In this document: piece by piece, positions 1-9,904 of the stretch
Layout: every line of letters begins with the position of its first letter
Numbering within the stretch: position 1 is the first letter of the stretch
NCBI GenBank assembly: GCA_028274465.1
Contig: CM051456.1
Coordinates: 110,041,397-110,105,396 of the forward strand
Length of the DNA stretch: 64,000 nucleotides
Direction: 5' to 3'
Origin: Plantago ovata
Taxonomy: Eukaryota > Streptophyta > Magnoliopsida > Lamiales > Plantaginaceae
Program-made: the position numbers and the translations under genes
Notes under the pieces: model-generated
The model's input: only the letters and a program-made list of their open reading frames with translations
What the model was told of the DNA's origin: nothing
The model's database searches: none

Positions 1-40
1 ATCTAGAGCAGGAGGATTTACAAGGAGGATCAACAAATAG

Positions 41-326
41 TGTTTGGGAGCAGGGGCGTAACGGGGGCCGGCAGGCCCTACCCCACTCCCAAAAAAAATT
101 ATGAATAATTTTTTAAAATTTTTAAAGAGAATTTTTACGATTTTTTAACATTTGGACTCCCACCCTTAAAAAAGTGACGTATATGTAAGTTCGTCCTCCT
201 CCCTCAACCGTAATTCCTGGTTCCATCCCCTGTTTGGGAGAAGATTTTGGATGTGAGTTTTTTTATTTTGAAGTGTAAATTTACACTACAAAATCAAAAT
301 TCAGTCTCAAAATCTGGTCCCAAACA
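41..326. repeat. Foldback MITE, interrupted by a hAT MITE
   Basis: Both ends read TGTTTGGGA / TCCCAAACA. When the insertion at 51-240 is removed, the left half (41-50 plus 241-287) pairs with the right half (288-326) almost without a loop, meeting at a GTGTAAATTTACAC centre. This is the structure of a foldback miniature element. No target-site duplication was recognised at its outer edges, so the superfamily is not assigned. Confidence 0.6.
51..232. mobile_element. hAT-type MITE with 8-bp target duplication
   Basis: The 182-bp insert starts CAGGGGCGTAAC and its other end, read on the minus strand, starts CAGGGGATGGAACC, matching the CAGGGGCGGA-type ends common in plant hAT MITEs. It is flanked by an exact 8-bp duplication, TTTGGGAG, at 43-50 and 233-240, the size expected for hAT elements. 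The interior is an AT-rich non-coding stretch. It sits inside an older foldback MITE. Confidence 0.8.
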
Positions 327-624
327 TCAGGAAACTAACTTTGATCTCAAATCGCAAAATGAATTTCCAAATTGATGCTATTTTCAGTATTTTGCTGTGT
401 GAATTATTTGAGAAAAGGTAATTTTTTATCCCAAAGTATGAGAGGTTTGGCAAATTTAATCCTGAAGTGTTTGACATTTTTGATAAATTTGGTCCCTTTT
501 CATATTTATTAACTTTGACTGCCGATGTGATAATTGAATCAACAAGTCGATCAACTTCACCACATCAGTTGATGGTGTCATACTTATTTACTTAAAAAAA
601 ATTAGAAAAAAAATATGTGATATA

Positions 625-864
625 CTTTCTCCGTTTCATTAGTAAGTTTCTCTTTGGTCATCAGTGATCGTGTTTGAATCGTATATTACACCTAAATTAT
701 ATTAATAAAAATATTTTAAAAATATTAAAAATACTATTAACTTATGAACATTCATTTTATATTTTAGAAAAACTAATTACATTCGTATAATAATTTAGGA
801 GAAATGTACGGTCAAACATGAGCACTGTTGACCAAATAGGAACTTACTAATGAAACAGAGTAAG
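625..864. mobile_element. Stowaway-like MITE (Tc1/mariner), 240 bp
   Basis: Inverted ends of about 38 bp: the left arm from 625 reads CTTTCTCCGTTTCATTAG and the right arm on the minus strand reads CTTACTCTGTTTCATTAG. The arms end in TTTGGTCA on both sides. The element is flanked by TA at 623-624 and 865-866, the Stowaway target site. The interior is AT-rich and non-coding. Confidence 0.75.
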
Positions 865-1274
865 TATTATTTTAAACATGTTCTACTGGTACATACATGC
901 TTCTGTCCCATGTTTCCTTTTATCCCATGTGTCCAGAGAGGTTAGCAATTGAAAGGATGAGTTCGAATAAAAGAAAGTAGGGTAATTGTATTTGTCGTCT
1001 AAAAAAAAAAAAGGTTTATCACTACGTCGTGAATACGTGCAATTTACATATTCTATTCAAAATAATATGAATATTCTTGCCTATCAGAAGTGAAGGCGCT
1101 TATAACTAGAAAAATGAACTTCTCTTGAGTTTAGACCTTGACAGATGTTGGAAGTGACACTAACAATTGCAAGAGACTTGGTCAAGAAAAGCACAAGATA
1201 TCGGACGATAGAACACTTTAGATTTCAGAAGAAAGCGGTCAGCTAGAAGGGGAAAATTCTGAGCAGGAGTTATT
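865..1274. other. Intergenic, no gene seen
   Basis: AT-rich sequence with an A run near 1000-1011. No coding frame, repeat or RNA gene could be supported before the LINE target site at 1275. Confidence 0.5.
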
Positions 1275-2790
1275 AACAGTTTATCCATGTGGAAACCAAC
1301 TCTAGTTTTTGGGAGGCCTTAGTTAAAAACCATCATAGCTGGTTGTGGAAATCTCTTAGTAAACAAAAAGAGGTGTTTAAAACTTGTATAGGCTGGAAAC
1401 TTGGTGACGGGGCTCTTGTTAGATTTTGGCATGATCAATGGGTAGGGGATTTTAAATTAAGTGAGGTAGTAGATAATAGCATTACTAATGATGATAAAGT
1501 TAAAGATTACCTCTTGGGAAGCCATTGGAACTTTGATAAACTCAATCAAGTTCTTAACACCGATTTGATTAATCTCATTACCTCTACCGTGTTCTCAGGA
1601 GATGGAGAAAATGATAAACAGATTTGGAGAATGCATAACTCTGGTGAGTTCACTCTAAAAAGTGCTTACAACTTTTTAATTTTGGATCACAAGCCTACTG
1701 TTCTCTGGCCATGGAAAACTATTTGGGGTTTCAAAGCTTTCCCTAAAATTAAATTTTTTGTTTGGCTAATGATCCACCAAAGACTCCCGACGGCCATGAG
1801 ACTGTTTAAACAAAAAGTTATAGCTTCTCCAATCTGTTCTTGTTGTAAAAAAGAAAATGAGACTTTATCCCATCTTTTCATAGATTGTGAAGGTTTTAAA
1901 CTACTAAGATATCGTGTCTTTGCATCCCTAGGTATTACTACCTTCTCTCCTTATGTTACAGATTATTTGTTTCGAACTAATCAAAGAGAGAGCAATAAAC
2001 TAGGTCTTATCCATCTCTTTTATGTGATCTGGAAATAAAGGAATAATTTAATTTTCAGGAAAGATGAACTAAACATCCATAGGTGTTGGAAAAAATGGAC
2101 AAGTATTAACAAAGATGCTTTATTACTAGGAGGAACTACGAAAAGTTTGATTAAGTTTCCCGTTAAATGGATGGCTCCTCCTATTTCTTGGGTTGCAGTT
2201 AATGTGGATGCTTCTGTTAATGATAAATATACTGGGCTGGGTTGCATTATAAGAAGTCATAATGGAAGTTTTATAAGAGCAGCAGCTAGCCATATGCCCC
2301 GAACGGAAATTATAAATGCTGAATTTCTTGCTATTGAACTGGGATTGCAAACAGCAATACAAATTAATCTTGAAAAAATAATTGTGTATTCGGACTCAAA
2401 ATTGGTTATTGATATCTTAAACAGGAAGGTAGCACCCCCATGGTGGTTGACGTCGCTTCTAGCAAGGGTAAGGAAGCTGCAGAAAGTGGCTAAGGAAGTC
2501 ATTTACAGTTCTATCTATAGGGAGGCAAATAGTATTACTGACCATCTAGCTAATTTTAGTTCTGCTAAATTTGTGGATTGTAACCTAAACACTTATGGTA
2601 TGTTGTGTGATAAGTTTATATGGGATGTGTGTCCACCCATGTTGGACACTTTAATTTCTAAAGACTTAGTAACTACGTATTATCGATCCGGAAGTGGCGT
2701 TCCGAATGATAATACAAACCTATGTAACTCGTTAAGTAACTAATATATTGTGTGTTTAGTCAAAAAAAAAAAAAACAGTTTATCCATGTG
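1275..2790 (+). mobile_element. 5'-truncated LINE with 17-bp target duplication
   Basis: The insertion is bounded by the direct repeat AACAGTTTATCCATGTG at 1275-1291 and 2774-2790. The second copy directly follows a run of A (2762-2775), the signature of target-primed LINE insertion. Only the 3' end of the element is present: a reverse-transcriptase-associated zinc-binding region, then an RNase H domain, a very short 3' UTR and the poly(A) tail. The endonuclease and reverse-transcriptase core are missing. The perfect duplication and nearly open frame argue for a fairly recent insertion. RNase H-bearing LINEs of this type are common L1-like elements in plants. Confidence 0.9.
1292..2743 (+). 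pseudogene. LINE ORF2 C-terminus: zinc-binding region + RNase H
   Basis: One reading frame runs from the 5' break to a stop at 2741-2743, interrupted by a single in-frame TAA at 2036-2038. The first part ends in the zf-RVT pattern, with C-C pairs and the motif CSCCKKENETLSHLF. After the stop the frame continues RNNLIFRKDELN and then the RNase H fold (VNVDASVNDKYTGLG, an E in AEFLAIE, SDSKLVIDIL, YREANSITDHLANFS), so the D, E and D residues of the RNase H active site are visible. The frame starts at the truncation, so the GTG at 1289 lies in the target site and is not a real start. It is not a host gene. Confidence 0.85.
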
Positions 2791-3189
2791 AAAGTACAAC
2801 AACAATACTATTAACAGTTTACTTTGAAGCAAATGCCCATGGTATCACCCAAGTGCATATGGAAAGTCGATTGGATTCAAGTTAGGTGAATACGGTCGGA
2901 ATTTTAGTGTTAACGAATGAAATTTCAATTTGTTCAATGTATTAGTCGTTCAGGCCCAACACGTTGGAAATAAGCTTTCCATGACCGTGTATATTTCAGT
3001 TTGTTGAAATGAATGTCACTAAAGCGTTGTCACTAAAATCCCATGTTGTGAAAGGTGATTAATGCACATAGTGTGTTGATTAATACATGAATGAGTTAAA
3101 TCATTCAAATACAGTTGGGTCCACTGTGATAAAATTCATGGAAAAAAGGCAATGAGGTTTGAATATGCAACGAAAAGTGCAAGTAGCAT
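2791..3189. other. Intergenic, possibly degraded retroelement flank
   Basis: No coding frame of substance. Short stretches such as GTTGGAAATAAGC resemble the adjoining LTR-like segment, so this may be old retroelement sequence, but nothing firm can be said. Confidence 0.3.
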
Positions 3190-4022
3190 TGTTGGAATGT
3201 GCTAATTCATTTGTGTTTAGTGTAAATAATTACTCAAGTTAAACGAGAAATTATTACACAAATAAACCACATGAATTAGTGTATCCATGATGTTTCCAAA
3301 ATGGAAAAAGTCCAAAAAGTAAATGTTATGGTCACTGGAAATCAAACCAGGAACCTCTTGATTGGGAGACTTGAACTTGTGCCGTTGGAACAATACATCT
3401 TTTGGTGAAAAGATTCGAACATTTCGGATTTATTCCATGCCAGCGAATTTTTGGGACTTTTGGTTGATTTTCGAACGTGTATGGCAATGAATAGTTGTGT
3501 GACTATTTATTGAAGCCTTTCTGAAGGGTTTGCACATTTTCAATGAAATCTTTTGAGAAGTATAAATAGAGAAGGAGATTCATTTCTCCAACATACATCC
3601 AAACATTTGATACTCCTCTTCTCATTTGTTTTCTTTTTGCACTCAATCATACTCAAAGTAAGTTCGCCAAATTCGACTATTGGAGTGCTCTTTAGTCTTC
3701 TCAGAGTAGTTTTATCCTGGGAACCATTTGTCATTATTCCATTAATTAACACCATGAGCGGGACAAATATTGTCTTAAGGAGATATGGTCAAACATCGAC
3801 TCTACTCGCCATTTCTTGTTGTTTGTCACCATGTTGGAGTTGCTATTGAAGGCATGATATTCTGCGACGTGAAGAAGGGCATGGAAGTTTATTTTGTAAA
3901 TTCATTTAGTGTTATATTGTATCATATGTTAATGCACAAGTTTCAGTTGTTATCTTGTTATCTCTCTCTTGTTCCATTTTCTACCTCTCACATTTCTCGT
4001 GTTAATACCGAATTTTCCAACA
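3190..4022 (+). mobile_element. Probable solo LTR (retrotransposon fossil)
   Basis: An 833-bp segment begins TGTTGGAA and ends TTCCAACA, a perfect 8-bp terminal inverted repeat of the TG...CA type. A TATA-like box (TATAAATAG) lies near 3559, in the place expected for an LTR promoter. No internal retroelement genes adjoin it and no clear 5-bp target duplication is visible, so it is read as an old solo LTR, perhaps of the Copia group. Confidence 0.45.
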
Positions 4023-5177
4023 AAACAAAGTCGATCCACATGAAAAATTGTTCTCAATTTTGAGGTGGTATGTACCCATAATCGTGTTTCGTAGCACATC
4101 ACTACTCTGGGCCACTGTTAAATGGAAATAAATGGTGATGAAGTTGTGATAATTTGTACGCTAAATTCATAGATTATTGTAGGGATTTCATAAATCCCCA
4201 CATGTTTGGGTCGTGGCGTAGATTTAGGATTTATTTTTACAATTCTTTTCTACTTAGAACTCTAATGACCCAACACCGTGTTTGGATCACTAGTATATAA
4301 GCTCGTCAATTGTTTACTTTTTCTCTAGCTTTTGTCGTTGAACAAATATTATTTCCCAAAGTTTATTGCATGATTCTTTTTCTCTGTTGATGTCTGATTC
4401 TAATGTTGTCCGTGATGACCTTCCTTCCCTTTCTGAACCAGCCATATCTAGATCACACTCAGTTCGTGCGGTTTACAATGAACTAACAAATGACGATCTT
4501 GAGCCAATATGAGGATCCCTACAACTATATGTACATTATTATCATTATGAAAGTGAAATGCAATTACACTAAATTATGAATGTCAAAGTTCATAAGGTTC
4601 ATTTTTACCATCTTAAAAAGTGTATAGGATCTCTAAGTCTGTATCAAATTGTACTAAATATAAAGTTTCCATTAGAGTTCGTCCAAAATCAAAAGATACT
4701 AATCCATAAACTTACTTTGGGTGAATGTTGATGATCTAGAGTAAGATTTACTGGAGGATTAATAAATGTTTCTCAAATTTCTCGATCAAATTCTTCGCGT
4801 CGTCTTTGTCAAACTTTATCAAAACTCAATTTTCCATTAGGAATCTGAGAATCATATCACCAATAATTACCTTTTGGTCGAAATTCGGAAATCCTCAAAC
4901 ACTCCAAGTATACCTTTCAAAGCCAACACAACCCCCCCCCCCCCCCCCCCACCCCCAAACCATCATAAATTTTGGACTAACACTTTGATAGTGTATTAAA
5001 TGAAAATATTGTGATGTTCTGGGTGTTAAATGTTAAATTGTTAATCACGTCATTCAGTTACTTAAAAATTTCTTTTCTATTTTAGAAAAAAACAAAAAAA
5101 AAAACAAAAAAAAAAAAACAGATTATAATGATGAGTTAAACACGCTAAAAGTTTCAATCCGTCTCCAAAGGACAAAA
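4023..5177. other. Intergenic; upstream region of the reticulon gene
   Basis: Contains a C homopolymer run of about 18-19 bases near 4932-4950 and A-rich stretches near 5086-5120. A small open stretch around 4390-4510 was not recognised. No clear TATA box was seen close to the start at 5178. Confidence 0.4.
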
Positions 5178-6546
5178 ATGGCGGCGGTTGGGTCGTTGAT
5201 GCTGATGATGAGCGGCAGCCTCGTGTACTACCACTGTGCTTACCGGAACTCGAGTGCCGTATCTCTCATCGCCGACGTACTGATCGTGCTCCTCTGCTCA
5301 CTCGCGATCCTCGGCCTCCTCTTCCGACACATGAACGTCGCCGTGCCGGTTGACCCTCTCCAGTGGCAGATCTCTCAGGACGCGGCAACATCTCTCTTCG
5401 CCTGCCTTGCCAACACTCTCGGCGCCGCCGAGTCTGTCCTCCGTGTCGCCGCCACTGCCCACGACAAGCGCCTCTTCTTCAAGGTCTCCTCAATTTCAAT
5501 TCTCAATTGATTATCGATTTTATTTTATTTATTTATTTATTAACAGTAAATTGATGATGATCGTTTTTACATTATTAATTTTATCATTATTATATATTAT
5601 ATGGCTGGATTGGATAGGTGGTTACATGCCTGTATGTGCTTTCGGTGATTGGAAGAGCGATCTCTGGTGTCACCGTTGCTTATATTGGTCAGTGTTTACA
5701 TTATTATTAATTGTGCTTGAAGTGTTGCTTGATAGAAATTCATTTGGCATGTTTTGATAAAATAACAAGTTTATAGCTAATTGCTAGTTTTCTCCTGTTG
5801 TTAATAGCTTATTGTTATTGGTGGTGTTCGATATTTTTTTCTGCACACTGGGAAACGGTTTATATGTGATCAGGTTCTCCGTGTCTGTAAGTAATAATTG
5901 TTGAATTAATTAGGTAGCACTCCTAATTCAGTTGAACCATCTGCTTGCTTCTCTTTTACTTAATTGGGTTGATAAGTCTGGTGAGGGTAGAGGTAGTATC
6001 GATGAACTGTTGCCACGTTGGTATGCTTTAGATAGTATTCGTTCTTCTATGGCTCAGACGTTTGGATTACCTCTATCTCTATGTGCTTATCTACATATTA
6101 CCGAAATTCAGTTATTGTCTAAGATTCGAGTTGGGATTTAATCTCTTCATATATATCCATCCACTTGATGGGATCTAGGGTGTAATGGCACATACTATGA
6201 AAATTGAAATGTGTCTTGTTCTACTTCTACCCCTTTAATCTGGTCTCATGAGCGTGCAGGCTCTCAATTAATATTCACTTATTGAAAAGTATATAGTTTT
6301 TTTCCTTGGCATTATGTAATACTGAGCAGATAGGCGTTAACATTGGATCTGAAGAGTAGTAATAGTAACTCTTATGTTATTTGTTATCTCTTGTTCGTAG
6401 TTGATTGGATCAAGTGTTCTTGCGATGCAGGATTATGCTTGTTTTGCATCTATATGATTGTCGATAACTCTCAGTCAAACAACACATATTTGGCAAGGTT
6501 TTCTACTAGAAGAGATTCTATGAATTCTATTCAAGACAGTACGTAG
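5178..6546 (+). CDS. Reticulon-like protein (RTNLB22/23 type)
   Basis: Short plant reticulon, expected to sit in the tubular endoplasmic reticulum membrane and shape it. Exons: 5178-5483, 5618-5687, 6431-6546, giving 163 residues, close to the length I recall for Arabidopsis RTNLB22 (about 164). All introns are GT-AG and phases join cleanly. Exon 1 encodes a first long hydrophobic hairpin (LIADVLIVLLCSLAILGLLF, about residues 31-50), then the polar loop with VAVPVDPLQWQISQD and AAESVLRVAATAHDKRLFFK. Exons 2-3 encode the second hydrophobic stretch (CLYVLSVIGRAISGVTVAYI, then GLCLFCIYMIVDNSQ) and a short polar tail. The start is the first ATG in a GC-richer coding exon. The tail after NSQ is the least certain part. 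Confidence 0.8.
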
Positions 6547-8270
6547 ATATTTGCTTGTTCAGCGGCTTCAGCTTGTTCCTCCCAGCACGTATAGTCTTCT
6601 GCTAATCTACTGGTTGTATCAATCTAATTAGCTGATTGTATCAATGTGCCACGTATACACGTATCTATCATGTGTGTTTTCCTTTACTAAATAATTCTTG
6701 TTTTAGGGTATAGTCTTCACCATGTAAGGGTTACTTGTTGTGATGCTTTTTATCTGTAACTATGCTGCCATCCAATACATTTTACAGCCAGATGAAATTG
6801 TGGATAACTGTCTTGTAACTGACATCTTAGCTGTGACAGCAGAACAATTGAACAAAACACAATGAACTTTGTCTTGTCAATTAGACGACCTGTTGTGTGA
6901 TAGAATTCTTCATTAGGTTCAGAACTTCAGATTGGCTTTTACCTACTTTAGAGTTTAGATAATGTGTATGAATTTGGCATCTGTATGAATTTGTTTCTGA
7001 TGAACAAATCCCCTAATTTATAGGATGATGGGGTCTTACTGCTTAGATTTAGACCATCGAATTTGTGTGAATACTTTTCACATTTATAAATTTATGGAAA
7101 GGGCTACATAAGTATTTCCTCACTACCAGATATGTACACAGTTCAAATACGTGAAAACCTGATCCACAGGTAAAGTTCTCTTGAGATGTGAAATGCTGAT
7201 CCATGGATGGGAAGGTGAGATTTTGAGGTCAGAAAGGAAGTAGAGATTGAGGTGGCAAAAGGCTGATCCATGGAATAAATACACGCTTTGAAGGTGTTTG
7301 GTGATTGTTAGAACTTAGAACCACCTCGTTCAAATAAAATTGAAAATTTCTTCACATAGAGCTTTTTGTCCCCTTCACCCTCTGCCACCAAGTCCCAGAC
7401 TGAGTCTGTGTCCACCGCTGCCCATGGGAAGCGGCTCTCTCTCAAGGTCATCATGCAAATCTCCACTTTACCCTTTCCTTTTTATTTTTTATTTTACCAT
7501 ACCGATGTTGGATGAACGAGCATTTTCATCCATGAAGCGTCTCAATTAACAAGATGGATTATCTATATTAAATGGAATTTAGCTACTTCGGTTGATGTTG
7601 ATTATGTCATTGATGAGTTTTATAGTATGAAGTAGTGTAGGGTGCCAATTTATGTAAGATTTTGAAATTCAGATGTTTTCGTAAGGTCGTTGTTGATATA
7701 TTTTATTTATTTTTTAAACGGTCAAATCTAACTCTACTCTTTACCACCTTATAAGGTTACCTATACCATCTTATGTCTCGGTCGGGGTTCGAACCTCCAA
7801 GTGCTATTCCAACAATTTTAGTCCCACGATCGTTGTTGGTACATGTTTGCTTATGTTTTGCTCCTTAAAAAGTTATAGCATATTGATATAATATATTTCA
7901 TTATATTTATTTATTTACTTATTTTGAAAGGGGCTCCATGTTTTTTTTAACTTTAAATAAATTTCGTATGGTTTGTTTTCTTAAGTGCATTCTAAGCGTG
8001 CTCTATTTTCCAATCTTGGATCCACACTTGTAACCCCTCAGTTGCTCTTGCTCATGTTCAAGCCGACGGGTATTAGAAAATTGTTTCTTTGTATCGTATG
8101 CTACCTCTGTTATGACTTATGGGTGGATATTTAGGATTGGAAAAGGCATGGACCTGAGAATATTTTTTTCCTAAGCTTCTTTTATCTTAGAAAAAACAAG
8201 TGTGCTACATAGTTATTGATTTGAACGGGTGATTTTGAACGATGATAAATTTAAGTATAGTTGGGATTTT
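6547..8270. other. Intergenic with a reticulon-like exon fragment
   Basis: Mostly non-coding. Around 7385-7445 the sequence can be read TESVSTAAHGKRLSLKV, resembling AESVLRVAATAHDKRLFFKV at the end of reticulon exon 1, so this may be a broken duplicate. Near 7760-7800 there is GGGGTTCGAACC, a pol III B-box-like word that could belong to a decayed SINE. Nothing else is supported. Confidence 0.35.
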
Positions 8271-8279
8271 TTTTATTTT

Positions 8280-8625
8280 TTATTATTATTTTTTGAGTGA
8301 AAATACAGGTTTTATAAATAAAGCTCCAATTTGGAGTTTAATTAAAGCTCCGATTTGGAGCTTACCGGAATTTTTTTTCCCCCGTGCCAGAGCTTGAAGA
8401 AGATGGTGCTTGGGAAAAAAAGAAAAAAGAAAAATAAAAGTAATAAAAGAAAAAGGAAATAGAATTAAAAGATGAAAGAAAAAAAAGAAAAAAATATATG
8501 ATAAGGGCTTGTTTGGGGAGTTGGTTTTTCAGAAATTTTGTAACTTGGTCAACTCAAATGGGACAAAACCTAGTTGTTCAACTAAGAGGGGAAACATGAA
8601 AAGTCATGCATTATGAAAATTTTCC
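8280..8625 (-). repeat. Copy 3 of the GGAGCT-hairpin repeat family
   Basis: Contains two reduced hairpin units (AGCTCCAATTTGGAG, AGCTCCGATTTGGAGCT) followed by a purine-rich stretch and then GGGCTTGTTTGGGGAG ... AACTTGGTCAACTC ... TAGTTGTTCAACTAAGAGG. These blocks occur in the same order and orientation as in the right part of the copy at 52.3-53.2 kb. The right end, read backwards, starts GGAAAATTTTCATAATG, like GGGTAATTTTCATACAG in that copy. The left boundary is uncertain. Confidence 0.55.
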
Positions 8626-8855
8626 TATATAAGCGTTTGTGAAATTATTATTCCCCGTCGAGTTTTGATGAGTTATTTACTAGTATGATTATAATCGAGA
8701 TGCTCAACCAACCAAACAGCTGCCAAACAGGCAGCATAGGCCTTGTTGTTTCTACATTTATTCCAGCTACCAGTTTGTTCCTAACCCAGTCAAGAACCAA
8801 GCCCGTGTGGTCGCGCATAACAACACTACAGCCATACCTCTTGGATTTTCGTTAT

Positions 8856-8952
8856 GTAATGACCCGGAAAAATTGGCGGTTTAAGATAAAGACTTTTATT
8901 TTGAAAATGGTTTGACGTTAATTTAAACCGTCAATTTCTTTCGGGTCGTTAC
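8856..8952. repeat. Short foldback MITE, 97 bp
   Basis: The left end reads GTAATGACCCGGAAAAATTG and the right end, on the minus strand, reads GTAACGACCCGAAAGAAATTG. Both arms continue into CGGTTTAA, giving about 30 bp of near-perfect inverted repeat around a 40-bp centre. No convincing target duplication was found. Confidence 0.6.
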
Positions 8953-9904
8953 ACGTTCCTCACTTCCTTGGGACAAAAGGCATCAAAATTTAAATTGACA
9001 AAACATATTGGTGAGGCTAATCACGACCCTTGGACTGGACTACAAGATTATTTCCGGTATAGCTGGAGTTGGAAAAGTGAATTATTTATATTTATATGGA
9101 TAATTTCAAAAATCGTTTGTACTTCTTGAAAACTTCAATAACGGCCCTACCTATTAATGATTATTATTGGATTCTAATTAATCTTACCTGACATTCGATA
9201 GGTTGATTAAGTGAGTTGTATGTGGCATTGAATGCGAATTTTGGGGTTCTTAACCATAATAGTATCAACCTATATTAAATGCATGCTTTTTTATTAATGC
9301 TTTGACTTCAAGTTTTTTCTTTTTGCCTTTGCATTTGGTTCTCATCTTTTGCATGAAATATACTTTTATCATAAATAATAAGGGATTAAAAGTTTAATAT
9401 ATCTTTAATAGACTGATTGAGTGAGTTGTATGTGGCGTTAAATGCGAACGCGGGGTGGAGTATCATCCCATTCCCATACACATGCAATTCCAAATTCCAC
9501 ACCAGTTTGCACACGAAACATTATTATACAGTTGAATTTGAATGATTGATAGGGGGAAATGAAACAAATGTGTATGAAAATGAAATTTCCCCAAAATGAT
9601 AATTTGCCTATTTTTATGTAATAATGTACATTAGAAATGATCTAAGCCATAGCCCAATTTTACACAACCCTAGCTGGTATTATTTGAGAAGGTGGAAAAA
9701 CCAAAAAAGAGAAAGAGGCGGCCACTATCGAAATCCACCCCTCAAAATTCCACTCTTCCCGCCCGCCCACTATTTCGAAAAAATTTCACTTTCCCACTCG
9801 CCACTCCTTTAAAATTCTCTCAACTGCCTCTACTCTCTCCCTCTACCTCACCTTTTAAACCCTAAAACCCTAAAACTCACCCACAGATCTGACACATCGG
9901 AATC
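8953..9904. promoter_or_regulatory. Chromomethylase promoter and 5' UTR with telo-boxes
   Basis: The 5' UTR carries two adjacent telo-box words (AAACCCTAA) within 9857-9877 and a TTCCCGCC word at 9756-9763 that resembles an E2F site. In plants both elements are known from genes expressed in dividing cells, which would suit a maintenance methyltransferase. No canonical TATA box is obvious. The part before about 9600 is AT-rich intergenic sequence with a near-repeated phrase GAGTTGTATGTGGC at about 9213 and 9423. Confidence 0.45.

Noticed and set aside
3540-4063. Several overlapping small frames on both strands.
   Set aside because: They lie inside the LTR-like segment and resemble no protein family.
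8685-8915. A 76-codon open frame.
   Set aside because: No recognised domain, and its end runs into the foldback MITE at 8856.
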